The notes beneath the pieces are model-generated. The model worked only from the letters and a program-made list of their open reading frames with translations, was not told the origin of the DNA and did no database searches. The position numbers were made by a program, and so were the translations under genes. From Paulinella micropora (taxonomy: Eukaryota > Cercozoa > Imbricatea > Euglyphida > Paulinellidae), in NCBI GenBank assembly GCA_019918135.1, contig WBZZ01006959.1, forward strand, positions 72,623 through 136,622: a DNA stretch of 64,000 nt, written 5' to 3'. Shown in pieces: positions 54,060 to 64,000 of this stretch (position 1 is the first letter of the stretch; every line of letters begins with the position of its first letter).

Positions 54060-55895
54060 TAAAAATACGCTCGCTTATATTATTATTGAAACAAAATAAT
54101 TATTTTCAAAAATTAACCAGTTTATTCACTTGAAACGGATTGTTAATAATATCAACTGATTTCTGTTTATTGTCAAGTCTTGTATCTTGTGGTGAAGTCA
54201 ATTGAAATTCTCTTGCCTCAGCATTCTGAACCGCTTTCTTTAAATAAGCTAAACTGCTAACAGCAGTGTCTAAATCAACAACATCTGCATTTTCTTTGTT
54301 ATCAGAAATGTCTGTTAATGTGTTTTGAATAGTACTCTTCTCACGTGAGACAAGATCGCCAAATTCGTTTGATGGTTGATAACTAATGGGGCACCATGAC
54401 TACTCCACAATTCAAACGGATTCAATTGAAACCCATCACTAATTGGTCGGTTTGCTTCATTTATTTTATTAATAAAGCCAATTAGCAAACGAATTGAAGC
54501 ACTTGAGTTTTTAATCATTATATAATAATAATTATTTTATCAATTAGCATTAATTATTTTTTTCATAATTTGTAAATTCTTGTGCGTAATTCTTTCCTCT
54601 TTCATTTTCTTTAAATCGGCCATGGCTAGATTTACATCAATTTCATTGTCGCTAGTTTGAGCAACTTCTTTAGTTGGTAGAGTTTCCTTATAAGCATCTT
54701 CTGTTGTTTCTATCTTACTTGCTGGTGTAATAGTAGTTTGTTTTGGCACAGAAACAGGATTGGGATTAACAGATTTTGGTAAAGATTCTTCAACCTTAAG
54801 TGCTGGAGACATTTCAACAGGTTTCGCATTTGGTTCGGGAGATGAATGTCTGGTGCTTTTCTTTTCAATGCTTCGTCTGGCACTTGATCTGGCTGTCCGC
54901 TGGCAATAGGTTGTTCATTTTTCTTACTGCTTGCTTTGCTTACTTTTGGTTTTAGTTGACTTTTAATCTTACCGCTCTTAATATCCTCTTCTATCTTCTT
55001 TACTGCTAAGTATTCAGGCGATCCTTTACGAATTGTCATAAATTTTCCTTGTGCATTTTGTTAATGCCAAAGTGCAACTGCTTGATTGTATGTGGTCTTG
55101 TACATTTTAGTTGATTCCGCCATGTCATATATTATCGCAGAAAAAAAAACTTTTAATTTAATTTTACAGGTTTGTCATATCTCTATCCTTGTTTAATCGC
55201 AATATAGTAGAGAAAAATTCTTTCTAAACTGGGTTGTTCTATCACTAGCCGTATTGTTGATTGCTAGAAATGAATAAGGATCTGCCGTAGCATATTTAAC
55301 CATATTGTAAAATTCCTTTTTAGTGAGAAAAGGACTTTCATATTCATCTGCCAGTCTGTCGAGTTCGCTTCTCCTTACTCCATTAAAAATAATCATCCAA
55401 TGGCAATTAATTCTTACTCTTCGCGGGAGTTGTGTTTAACTCTGAGTTGCTACCTAGCTGACACCTTAGCATGTGTTGAAGCAAAAAACAACTCAGTAAG
55501 CACTTCTGATTTGAGAAAAGTTTTACTCTGTGCAATGTCATCTAATAACAATAATATTTTTGGTGCCTTCTTAAACCCTTTAGTTTTAATCAGTTCCTTT
55601 TGTTTGAGTCAATATTTCTCTCATTAACTCAGGCTTATCCTCTTTGATTATGTCTTCTTTTTTTAACTTGAGAGTGTCTTCCAAAATCGGGCACGGACTT
55701 AAGCAAAAGACAACTATTCTATTACAAAACCCTTTCAACATGTTCTTTTTGGCGAGTAGATTACAAATCATAACTGATTTACCTCCGCCAGTACTTGCAC
55801 ATATAACCATAGTCCCAATTGCCGGCAATATTCCTTCTTTTTGAATAGGAAGCAATTCAACACCATCTCTTTGTGTTTTAATTGGTTGTATTTCC
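54060..55895 (-). mobile_element. Polinton-like or PLV-like fossil with an A32/FtsK-type packaging ATPase
   Basis: The part nearest 55900 reads, on the minus strand, as the front of a P-loop ATPase (ICASTGGGKSVMICNLL, Walker A). A Walker-B-like hydrophobic strand ending in Asp-Asp lies in a separate stretch near 55560, and a third stretch (55193-55396) resembles the C-terminal end of such ATPases. This ATPase type packages DNA in Polintons, virophages, PLVs and large DNA viruses. Further on come a Lys/Pro-rich linker protein (54540-55039) and a short frame at 54315-54518 that I do not recognise. Broken, with several breaks. Capsid genes are not seen in this window. Confidence 0.5.
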
Positions 55896-58735
55896 ATGTC
55901 AGGCGTGGGAGCTGCTTCGTCTGGTGGAGACCTCTGTTGAGCAAGGGCACGAGGAGGGGGAGGCTGAAGAGCAACAACGACGCCCGTCAGACACACTTCC
56001 TTTTCCGGCGTACGGGAATAGTGAGGTCGATGGTGAGGATTTAACGAACCTTTTTCCCACTGATCGTGTGGTCTCCAGCTTTCCGTTGGTCTCTCGGCGA
56101 ATCTCACTTGCTGGGGTTGGTGTCTCTTCGAGTGGTGGCGGGCGATCCGATGGGTACGAGGCTCCTCTGGAGCAAGAGGAGGATGATCAGGATGTTCGGG
56201 CTCGTCGACATGATTCATCTGCTGGTGGTCAGGTGCTGGAGGATCGCTCTTCTGCTGCTTCGAGTCGCAAGGGCATTCCCCAGCAATGGGATGGGGCTGC
56301 TGTCTCCACCAGCAATGTATTACCGGATGGGGAGAGGCGTGTAAGGCGTCCAAAAGGTGAGGATGTCCGAAGTTGCTACTCGGTCGGAGGGGATTCCACC
56401 TTGCCTTTGCTTGATTTCTTTCAGCTGAAAGGGATGACGTCGAGCCAGCTGTCTCAGCGGCGGATTTGCTGGTGTATGGGGATCCTAGCAACAAGGCGTC
56501 GCATCAGCCTGGCACTCTGCTGGTCATTACGGTCCCGGTTCCGGTTAAGGAGGCGAACAAGGCTCCTAGGCTTGTGGAGTCTCGTCTGAAAGACATTCGA
56601 AAGCATCTGAAACTTGGGGCGGTCAAGCTGGTACGTAAACAGGATGTTCCTAAGGGGACGAGGATAATTGGCGTTCGCTTTGCAGACTTCGACCGCTTTG
56701 AAGGGGCAGAATGTATTGAACAGAAAATTCGCGTGTGGGCTTTCAACAACGCAAGGGGATTGACTGCGGGGAGGTCGTCATTCCGACGCCGGATGAGCTC
56801 GCTATTCGAACGATATTTGCGTTGGCTACACTGCAGCGTGTCTTTCTTGAAGCCGGAGATGACGAGTCGGCCTTTCTGAAGGCCAGGCGTGACACTCCGG
56901 TCTATCTTCGCATGCCGGTCGAATACACCGAAAGATCATTATTTCCAGGCATGGGCTGGGGTCAATGGATTGCGTGACTCGGGGCATCTTTATTAAGCCT
57001 TCGGATCGATCGACATAAAGAGGCACTCGTCGTAAAGGTTTGCATTCATTCCCACACTTTCGTAGAAGGGCAACACACACCGAGTGTAATAAAGATGCCC
57101 CGAGTCACGCAATCCATTGACCCCAGCCCATGCCTGGAAATAATGATCTTTCGGTGTATTCGACCGGCATGCGAAGATAGACCGAAGACTAAGAAGACGG
57201 TGCTGGCGGTGACTCATGTGGATGACTATGCTTTGGCGCCTCCAAGCCCCGAGTATTCTGAATGGTTCTGGGATCAACTCCGGAAGCGGCAAGGTATCAG
57301 TAAGGTCTGCAAGCCCATGAAGGTGCTGCTTGGTCGGGAGGTGTGGCAATATGTGGATGACGATGGGGTGTTTCATACTCACGTTACGGTTCGGGAGTAC
57401 ATCATGGATCTCATACGTAAGTACCCGAGGTCAAATGGGAGGCCTTGGACGCCGGTGTCGGTTCCGTGGCTGCCGTCTACGGGTGTGAAGCGTCGTACTT
57501 CTGAGTTTGAGAAGTATTCGCCGATGAAAATATGTGGCGATTTGGGATGGGTCCGGTGTGTGCTGTCGGAGGTTGTGGCTCCATTGTCACGGCTGGCTGA
57601 AATGCAGTCCAAACCGGCGGAGTTTGACTATCATGGAGCGGAATATCTTTTTCGTTATATTATCGGGCAGGCTGAGCAGGGGCTACACTATTCATCGAAT
57701 GGCAACCGTAATCTGCTCTGCTGGTCTGACTCCTCCTTTGCGATGGAAGCGTCGGCTAAGTCGAGGTCGGGGGGAGTGGTTGTGCTTGGTAATGGCATTA
57801 TCGACTCGGACACAAGCAAGCAGCGTCAAGTGGCGACCTCAACTAATGAGGCGGAGTCAAGGGGCCTCTTCCGTTGCACTCAATGTGTAGTGGGGATTGC
57901 AAACTTACTCAAACAGATCCCGGTTGATGAGGGCAACGAACTTTTAAAGGGCTTTATGACAGAGGTACCTGTCATTGCGGTAGACAACGCAGCTACTGGA
58001 TTGGGAGCCAACAATCGCATCTTTACACGTCGACAGAGGCACTTGGAGGTACAGATGGCTTACATCAACGAAGCGGTGGAGAAGGGCTTAGTTAATGTGG
58101 TTTCAACAGATGATGCCAACAATATGGCGGACATTAACACTAAACCTGTGGGAAAGCAAGCCTTTGAACGCAAAAGAGATCAGATCCGCAATGGGACTTT
58201 TAACACTAACTTTGGCAAGTAATCTTTCTCTATGTTCGGAATTTCATGACAATCATGATAATATTAATTGTCTTTACCGATTATTAATATTATTAAGGTT
58301 GTCGGTACTAACTTTTGTTTTTCCCTTGATCATACATGGGGGATAGTTGTTACAGTTCTTTTGATCTTCCATGCTGATTTAAGGGGGAGCTGATAGTACG
58401 GTTGTACTGTTCAATATTAAATCAGTCATCTATATAATCCGGTCGGTTAGTCAGTATATACATATTGGCATCCAGTGCCTGATGTTCGGGATTATTGCCA
58501 TATTACTGGTTGGTTGTACCAAAATCAGTTAGAGTGACAGTCATATATTGCATATTGCTTAGTCATATATTGAATATTGTTAGTCTTGCGATAACCCTAA
58601 TCTATGTCTTGTTAATTTATCACCATTAAAGTATTTCAGTTCTCGCATTCCTTGTGAACCAACAAGTCCTTTCCGGATATCAACTGTCGTCTGAGTTAAT
58701 TCTCAACCGGCTATATTGTATTTATAAATTACATT
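55896..58735 (+). mobile_element. Copia-type retroelement fossil: RT, RNase H and 3' LTR
   Basis: Starts inside the variable linker between integrase and RT (acidic/Ser/Gly-rich, then RRVRRPKGEDV). The Ty1/copia RT parts follow (VRKQDVPKGTRIIGVRFAD at about 56.6 kb, VTHVDDYALAPPSPEYSEWF at about 57.2 kb), then RNase H (LLCWSDSSFAMEASAKSRSG, STNEAESRGLFR, ending NMADINTKPVGKQ). A purine tract (AAGGGGGAGC) is followed by a likely LTR starting TGATAGTACGG at about 58391 and ending near 58733. A palindrome with arms of about 100 bases lies near 56.9-57.2 kb. Broken, with a few breaks. Confidence 0.75.
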
Positions 58736-58739
58736 AGGT

Positions 58740-61195
58740 AAGCCCCAAGGAAACAAAAGAGAAGGGAGTGTCGAAAATAGTAAGATTGACATGGGTACAT
58801 AAAGTCAAGTTTGATGATAAAGGACGAAAGTTTGTCAAGTCACGATTAGCTTTGAGAGGAGATATGCTAGAACCAGGAGTTAGCTGTAATCCAGATCAGC
58901 TATTTGTACATTGTGCAGCTCACCGATCACTACCTTTCTTAGCTAAGATAGCTGCTTGGCATGGTCACAAGTTGTATGGTATAGACATCAAAAATGCTTA
59001 CTTGAATGCTAGAATGAACGATCCTGTTTACGCGTACGCCCCAGATGGTTTAGACAGGGAAGGTCATGATGGTATGATATTAAGGATAGATGGAGCTCTG
59101 TATGGTGCCCCACAAGCTGGCAGACGTTGGTATGAAATCTTGGCCCCAAAGTTAGAGGAGTTAGGATTTCGATTGCTAGACGCAGATCTATGTATGTTCG
59201 TTGAGAAAGACAAACCCATAAGAGATGCAATCATTGGCATATTTCATGTAGATGATCTAATCCTTTCGGCACCTAACGAACGCGCGTATGATAAGTTTGC
59301 AAGCCAACTAGAAAAGTTCTTTCCCCTAAAACGACTAGGAGTAGCCAAAGAGTTTAAGAGTAACAGGAAGGAGGTCGCATTTTACTACATCAGACGAGAT
59401 ATCAGAAACAGATCTTGAAAGACGTAGGATATGCAGACGCACGCCCGCTAAGCACGCCTAGCGCAGAACAGGAGCCAGAACCTATGTCGGAATCTAGTGC
59501 ACTTAGGAAGCATTCCATTCCTAGCTTAGTTGGAAGGTTACTATTTTTGACTAAGATGACTAGACCAGATGCAGACCAACCTTTGAATGCAGCTAGTGTT
59601 ATGCAGACTGTTGACGTCGGAGTGACTTATGCAATGTTAGGACAAATTCTTCGGTAGTTAGTGAATTCATTTCGCGGTATTGCATTTCACGGGCCGAAAT
59701 CATGGCAAGAGGCAAGGACATATCCAGGAATTACTCTATGGCCTGACGCGGCGCATAAAGTATGCGAAAAGACAGGAAAGTCTCGTACAGGTTATATAGT
59801 TCTATGGGAGGTGACCCAATTGCATGGTTATCAAAACGACAATCACGGATTGTATTAAGCTCCAATGACGCGGAAATCTTCGCAGCAGTAGAATGTATTC
59901 GTGAAGGGTTAGCAGTTAGACATATAGTGAAGGAGTTAGGAATAACACAGAAAAGCCCATTAGAATTATTTGAGGACAACGCACAAACTATTTCAGCAGC
60001 AGAGAGAGGAATGTCAGGGTCACGCACTAAACATCTACCACTTGAACTACATTTCATGCATCACGCACAACGTGATCAAGAAGTAAAGTTTGTAAAAGTA
60101 GGAACTAAGAAGCAGATAGCAGATGTATTAACCAAACATGTACCTAAGGACCAATTTGAGTACTTGGTTAGTAAATTCATGATCACTCTTAAACCATAAA
60201 CCTTGTTTACGGAAAATTCGCAAATTTCCGCTGAGTTCACTCATGATGTTCTTTTGTGTGAGTGTGAGTCTTTTCTTTGCAGGCGATGTCCCTATATAGG
60301 TGTTCGTTTGAGGCGAGATGAATGATCCCGTGGACTTCAATTCGAGCGTTTGACGAGGCGCGTGACGATCAGTCACCATCGATTGTGGACGACAAGAGCG
60401 GGATAGCAGAAGTCGGACGGAATGGAGGAGTCGAACATGGATGAAGTTTGACCACGACTGCAACGACTTGCGACTGCATCATCACGTTGGTCGCAGACTG
60501 CCATCATGTTATCATCAGTTATCAGAGGGCTAATCGAGAAATCACTTTTTAATGTGATCTACGCGCGAAAAGCAATTTCAAGATTGCTATTACGTAATTA
60601 TTGCCTTCATTTTGCAAGTACGAGTTTGTCATTTACAAATGAGTCCTTTTACTTCAATTTAATCGACCCATTGGATCGAGATGCTTTCGCGGCGAGGAAT
60701 TGAGGATTCGTGTGGATTCGTAATGTATGACTCTCTACGTTTTGAGTCGCGTACATGTGTAGCATTTATCAGACAATAAGCTCACCAAGTCTAACTAACA
60801 TGATTATTGTGAAGTTATATCACAGGACAATTGACATTGAATTAAGGAGGAGCGTTAGACAGGCTAACTTCGAGTTACTATTTGAGTCGTAATTATGATT
60901 GATTTCTATGCACGGTAATATTTTACTAAGTCATAATTAGGAGTAACAGTAATGGGTAATCCAAGTCAATTGTGCACGTTACGTATTTACCATTGTGCAC
61001 CGGACCACATCATTGAGCGTCGGTTACTGTTAGTCACGCACTTAGACTAGTTAGCTCTCTTGCAGTTCAGTTTTGCGTTTATGTCTTCGGATTAAAGTGG
61101 CTGTGAGCAACCTGGCTTTTAACGAAGTCTCCCGGCAAACCGCAAGTGAAAGGTAGGGTAAGGTCCGTGAGTGACCGGTTTATACCTAATCATCG
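58740..61195 (+). mobile_element. Second copia-type retroelement fossil: RT, RNase H and 3' LTR
   Basis: RT parts are clear (LTWVHKVKFDDKGRKFVKS, LYGIDIKNAYLNARMNDPVY, GALYGAPQAGRRWYE, IFHVDDLILSAPNE), then RNase H (SSNDAEIFAAVECIREGLAV, ending VKVGTKKQIADVLTKHVP, as usual for copia). A roughly 650-base untranslated stretch leads to a purine tract (AAGGAGGAGC) and an LTR at about 60852-61195 ending TAATCA. The LTR is close to the one at 50446-50788 but inverted. Integrase and gag are missing at the left, where the previous element's LTR abuts. Broken, with a few breaks. Confidence 0.8.
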
Positions 61196-62688
61196 GATCG
61201 TGGCAAAGCTCTGTGAGGTCGCGGTATACTGCGGTGGCTTGCGCTTTAGAGAAGTGCTCTTGAATTGCCTTGTATCCCGAGGCTGGGATGTAACCTCTCG
61301 CCCCCATAGCTATCATTAGCAGATTTGATGTGCATAGGCCGGACGATCCCAGACGGAGTTGTTGAATTTGTTGTTGGTAGTCGAGTTATCTGTGCTCGTA
61401 TATGGCTCGGGGGTTGTAGCCGGGGGACTTGGTAGCTAACCATGATTGCAAGGGCCGTTCCATAGGCGGATTGTCCCCTCGGGAGGAGGTGGGGTCTTTT
61501 GGATTATACGGGGGATTGATTCTTATGCTATCTTTGTTCCAAGTCAGTCGAATACACTCCCCTGATGCATTTGCGCGTATAGATTGGTCCATTCTGACTA
61601 GCCACTTGTCTGTTCGGGTTGTGGCTTCTACTAGGTACACGCTGGGGGACGTGACGTGAGGTGCAAGTAAGAGGTCTGGTTTTCAGGGGAGGTTGTCGGC
61701 TCGCAGCCCGCTGGCTAGGGCTGCTGCTGTGTGTATGCGGTCTTGTCTGCATGTTTCTCCGTGTTCCCCGAGGGGCGTCCATGCGAGAGAAATGTCCATT
61801 TCAGTGGGATGGAAGCGCGTTTACCTTCTTCGGCGATGACCAACATATGGTTGGGCTGTTGGTGTGGTCTAGGTCTGTTTTATATCTTGTCTGGAGGCTG
61901 CATGGCGGTGGTTAATGGCTTGTATGTACTCCGCAGGGTGCAGTTTGCTCATTGATTCTTAGTCATGTAATGAGGCACCATATGTACGGCACGCCCTCCA
62001 TTTTATTAATACCTCGTGTCGGTCCAGACACAATAAGAGATTGTTCATATTAATAACACTCTTAACCGGATAATGATAATATTACTAAAAAGGTCCGTTA
62101 CCATTTCAAGTTTAAGTCAGAATATATTATCGTTAGACCGGACAACGGGAATTGGCTCAGGCTGGTGTTTCCCTTGGTTGTTTTTGGGCTTCGCTAGTCT
62201 CCCACATTTTCCCACTATCTTTGACATTTATCTCATGATACTATCATCGGATAAGCGAAGAAGATTGAGTTACTGGCGAAGTTGTTGAATTTGGTTGAGT
62301 AAAAGGATAGGTATCAATAAACTTGATATATTCTTTTAGCACCGAACCGGCAAAACTTCTTTGGAGGAGTCATCACTATAACTATGTCAGGCTACTTTCA
62401 TATGATCTATATGTATGTCTACTATGATTACATTTTACTTTTACTACTCATCATGTCAAGCCTGACGGTTCGTGAGGTAGGGAGAGTAGGGAGTTAATCC
62501 TCTTCTCGTTGGGCCCGGTAGGTATACTATACCACAGGTCCGAGCCGCTGCCTTGTATGTATTCTAGTTGATGCATACTCGCTGTGGATAGAAGGGTAGC
62601 CAACCCCGACATTACTTCTCGCCGGGAGTGTGAGGGTAAGGATATATATACGTTTTGAGTTTGTGTTTTCTAAGTTTTCACAAAATAG
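61196..62688. other. Unassigned region with minus-strand coding-like pieces, then AT-rich sequence
   Basis: From about 61200 to 61640 the minus strand reads protein-like in pieces (ARGYIPASGYKAIQEHFSKA, YRDLTELCHDP; and TRTDKWLVRMDQSIRANAS, IRLTWNKDSIRINPPYN). They do not form one frame and I recognise no family; they may be part of another element. From about 61980 to 62688 I see only AT-rich sequence with no gene. Confidence 0.35.
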
Positions 62689-62967
62689 TATTGCTGTTGA
62701 CATTCAAGACAACAAAAAAAATTGATTTTTCTGTTTTGGTTGGAATTTCAGTTTTGGTTGGAATTTTGATTTTGGGTGAAAATTTGAATTTTTCAAATTA
62801 ACTGCTATATTCGTCCGTAAAATATCGTAAATTTTCGCGAAATGTTATCGTTAAATTTGAAAATTTGAATTTTTGTCACAAAAATGAAAAACTGTCACAA
62901 AAATGAAAATCTGACACAAAAAATGAAAAACTAATTTTTGTTGTTGTCTTGAATGTCAACAGCAATA
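62689..62967. mobile_element. 279-base MITE-like element with 27-base terminal inverted repeats
   Basis: TATTGCTGTTGACATTCAAG plus ACAACAA at 62689 is repeated as a perfect inverse at 62941-62967. The interior is AT-rich with repeated GAAAATTTGAATTTT and CACAAAAATGAAAA words and no frame. Flanks are TA-rich (TAG on the left, TATAT on the right), so a TA or short AT target duplication is possible but not provable. Confidence 0.7.
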
Positions 62968-63048
62968 TATATTAATATTAGATGGCGTAACTTACTAACT
63001 ATAGGACCGGCAGTAACTTACATATTAATTTACTTTTTTCCAGGGGAG

Positions 63049-63409
63049 TGTTGGAACTAAGAATCTCAATTAATAGTTAATTAAGGACCGGCCGTATCAG
63101 AGTAGCGGTGTCGGTAGAGCCATTACTTATGATCCGGCCAGTCAAGTTACCTGGTATGTTCTGTTGGCGCCTTTTCTTATTAAAGCTGTAGTACTGCTGA
63201 TAGAGTTGTAGTTGCTATCATAGATTATTATATTAATAATAGTGGTTTAACAGCATCCAGTAGCAAGAACATAGACATTAATAACAAACCGCGCCACCAA
63301 AGAGCGCAGAGTAATATGGCTGGCCGGATATAAGAAATGGCTTTATCGACACCGTTGTTCTTATACGGCCGGTCCGTCTAACTATCAATATTGATTATTA
63401 GTTCTAACA
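63049..63409 (+). mobile_element. Isolated LTR, retroelement fossil
   Basis: A 361-base segment starts TGTTGGAACTAAGAATC and ends with the inverse TTAGTTCTAACA, the short inverted ends of an LTR. A purine tract (GGGGAG) lies directly before it, so it is probably a plus-oriented 3' or solo LTR. It is internally rich in GGACCGGC words. No internal region of the element is identified nearby. Confidence 0.6.
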
Positions 63410-63446
63410 AAATACATACATACATACATACATACATACATACACG

Positions 63447-63478
<32 letters not shown>

Positions 63479-63690
63479 CATACATATATACATACATACA
63501 TACATACATACATACTTGCACATGTATATTTATATATATATATGTATATATGTATGTATGTACGTATATTATATATATATATATATACATATATATAAAT
63601 GTATTATATACATATGTAATACATATATGTATATGTGATGTAATTTATGTATATAATGTGTATGTAATATGTATATGGATGTGTATATAC
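63410..63690. repeat. (CATA)n and (TA)n microsatellite
   Basis: CATA units begin directly at the LTR end and grade into TATA/TATG repeats. Confidence 0.95.
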
Positions 63691-64000
63691 ATTTTCGGTG
63701 ATCAGGATCCTGCTGTAAAATTCCTGAAAGGAGCTGGTCAAACGATATTGATCCTTGCATACATATGAATGAAATTGACGAAAATTCGAAAATATGCTAT
63801 CGCCGATTCACGCAGGTAGCTGGTTTCAAAATATATCGCAGAGGTCTAGCTACAGGACAAATATCCCGAATCTGATAAATCAAGATTAGGTTAGCTACTG
63901 TGCTCATTCATACATGCAAACTCAGTGAAATATTGCCATTACGATTTGTGTTTTTAAAAGTTCTGTCTATTTCAATGAATTGCAACTCGATATCCGCAAA
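63691..64000. other. End of window, nothing recognised
   Basis: About 310 bases of AT-rich unique sequence, with no convincing frame or RNA. Confidence 0.5.

Noticed and set aside
55900-56490. A continuous minus-strand protein joining the ATPase front to a long Pro/His-rich N-terminus
   Set aside because: The Pro/His-rich part is the antisense of the copia linker region on the plus strand; the join at about 55.9 kb is an element boundary.
56466-58222. Treating the copia pieces at 55.9-58.7 kb and 58.7-61.2 kb as one element
   Set aside because: Each has its own RT and RNase H and its own purine tract and LTR, and the two LTRs differ; they are two elements side by side.

Overview
The window is nuclear DNA of a eukaryote, most likely a unicellular protist or alga; I cannot name the lineage. 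The evidence is short GT-AG introns (about 42-151 bases), AATAAA poly(A) signals, dense microsatellites, a LINE, tRNA-derived SINEs, copia- and gypsy-type retroelement fossils and a fossil with a packaging-type ATPase. Compact GC-rich gene blocks alternate with AT-rich, repeat-filled blocks. The switches are sharp near 3.8, 19.9 and 46.75 kb.

Layout. 0-3.8 kb: two divergent spliced genes (an unrecognised protein on the minus strand, a coiled-coil protein on the plus strand). 3.8-8.4 kb: a 181-base satellite and a broken copia-type element. 8.4-17.8 kb: a repeat desert with a 178-base tandem repeat, a head-to-tail array of seven tRNA-derived SINEs with ATT tails, kilobases of ATGT, TATAG and GATA/GA microsatellite, and a 408-base near-perfect palindrome inside the TATAG array. 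17.8-19.9 kb: a 5'-truncated LINE that stops about 20 bases before the start codon of the next gene. 19.9-28.9 kb: a 9-kb gene for a secreted, single-pass membrane protein with a dozen or so HYR-like repeats, carrying many frame breaks and one 331-base internal inversion.

29-46.75 kb: a GC-rich block of short genes: two AMN1-like leucine-rich-repeat (LRR) proteins, a large F-box-like gene divergent from an unknown gene, a proline-rich protein, an FkbM-type methyltransferase, a Kelch protein, a secreted Cys-rich surface protein, a tRNA-like gene with a six-base anticodon loop, a gene with 39-residue repeats, and a CoiA-like nuclease fused to a Cys-rich tail. Two tandem arrays of one 288-base hairpin repeat lie between these genes.

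46.75-64 kb: AT-rich satellites, then nested fossils (copia pieces, a gypsy piece, a Polinton-like or PLV-like piece), a small MITE and an isolated LTR. Two copies of one copia LTR lie in opposite orientation at 50.45 and 61.2 kb.

About half of the GC-rich host genes read coherently only if the frame slips by one base several times, often at homopolymers, while neighbours are intact. Uncorrected sequencing indels and real decay are both possible, and I mark each affected gene. LRR, F-box-like and Kelch proteins commonly act as substrate adaptors in ubiquitin ligases, so part of the gene block may serve protein turnover; that is inference from families only. I found no operon-like system that I could call new. 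The most unusual structures are the inversion in the HYR gene, the hairpin repeat family, the SINE array and the palindrome.
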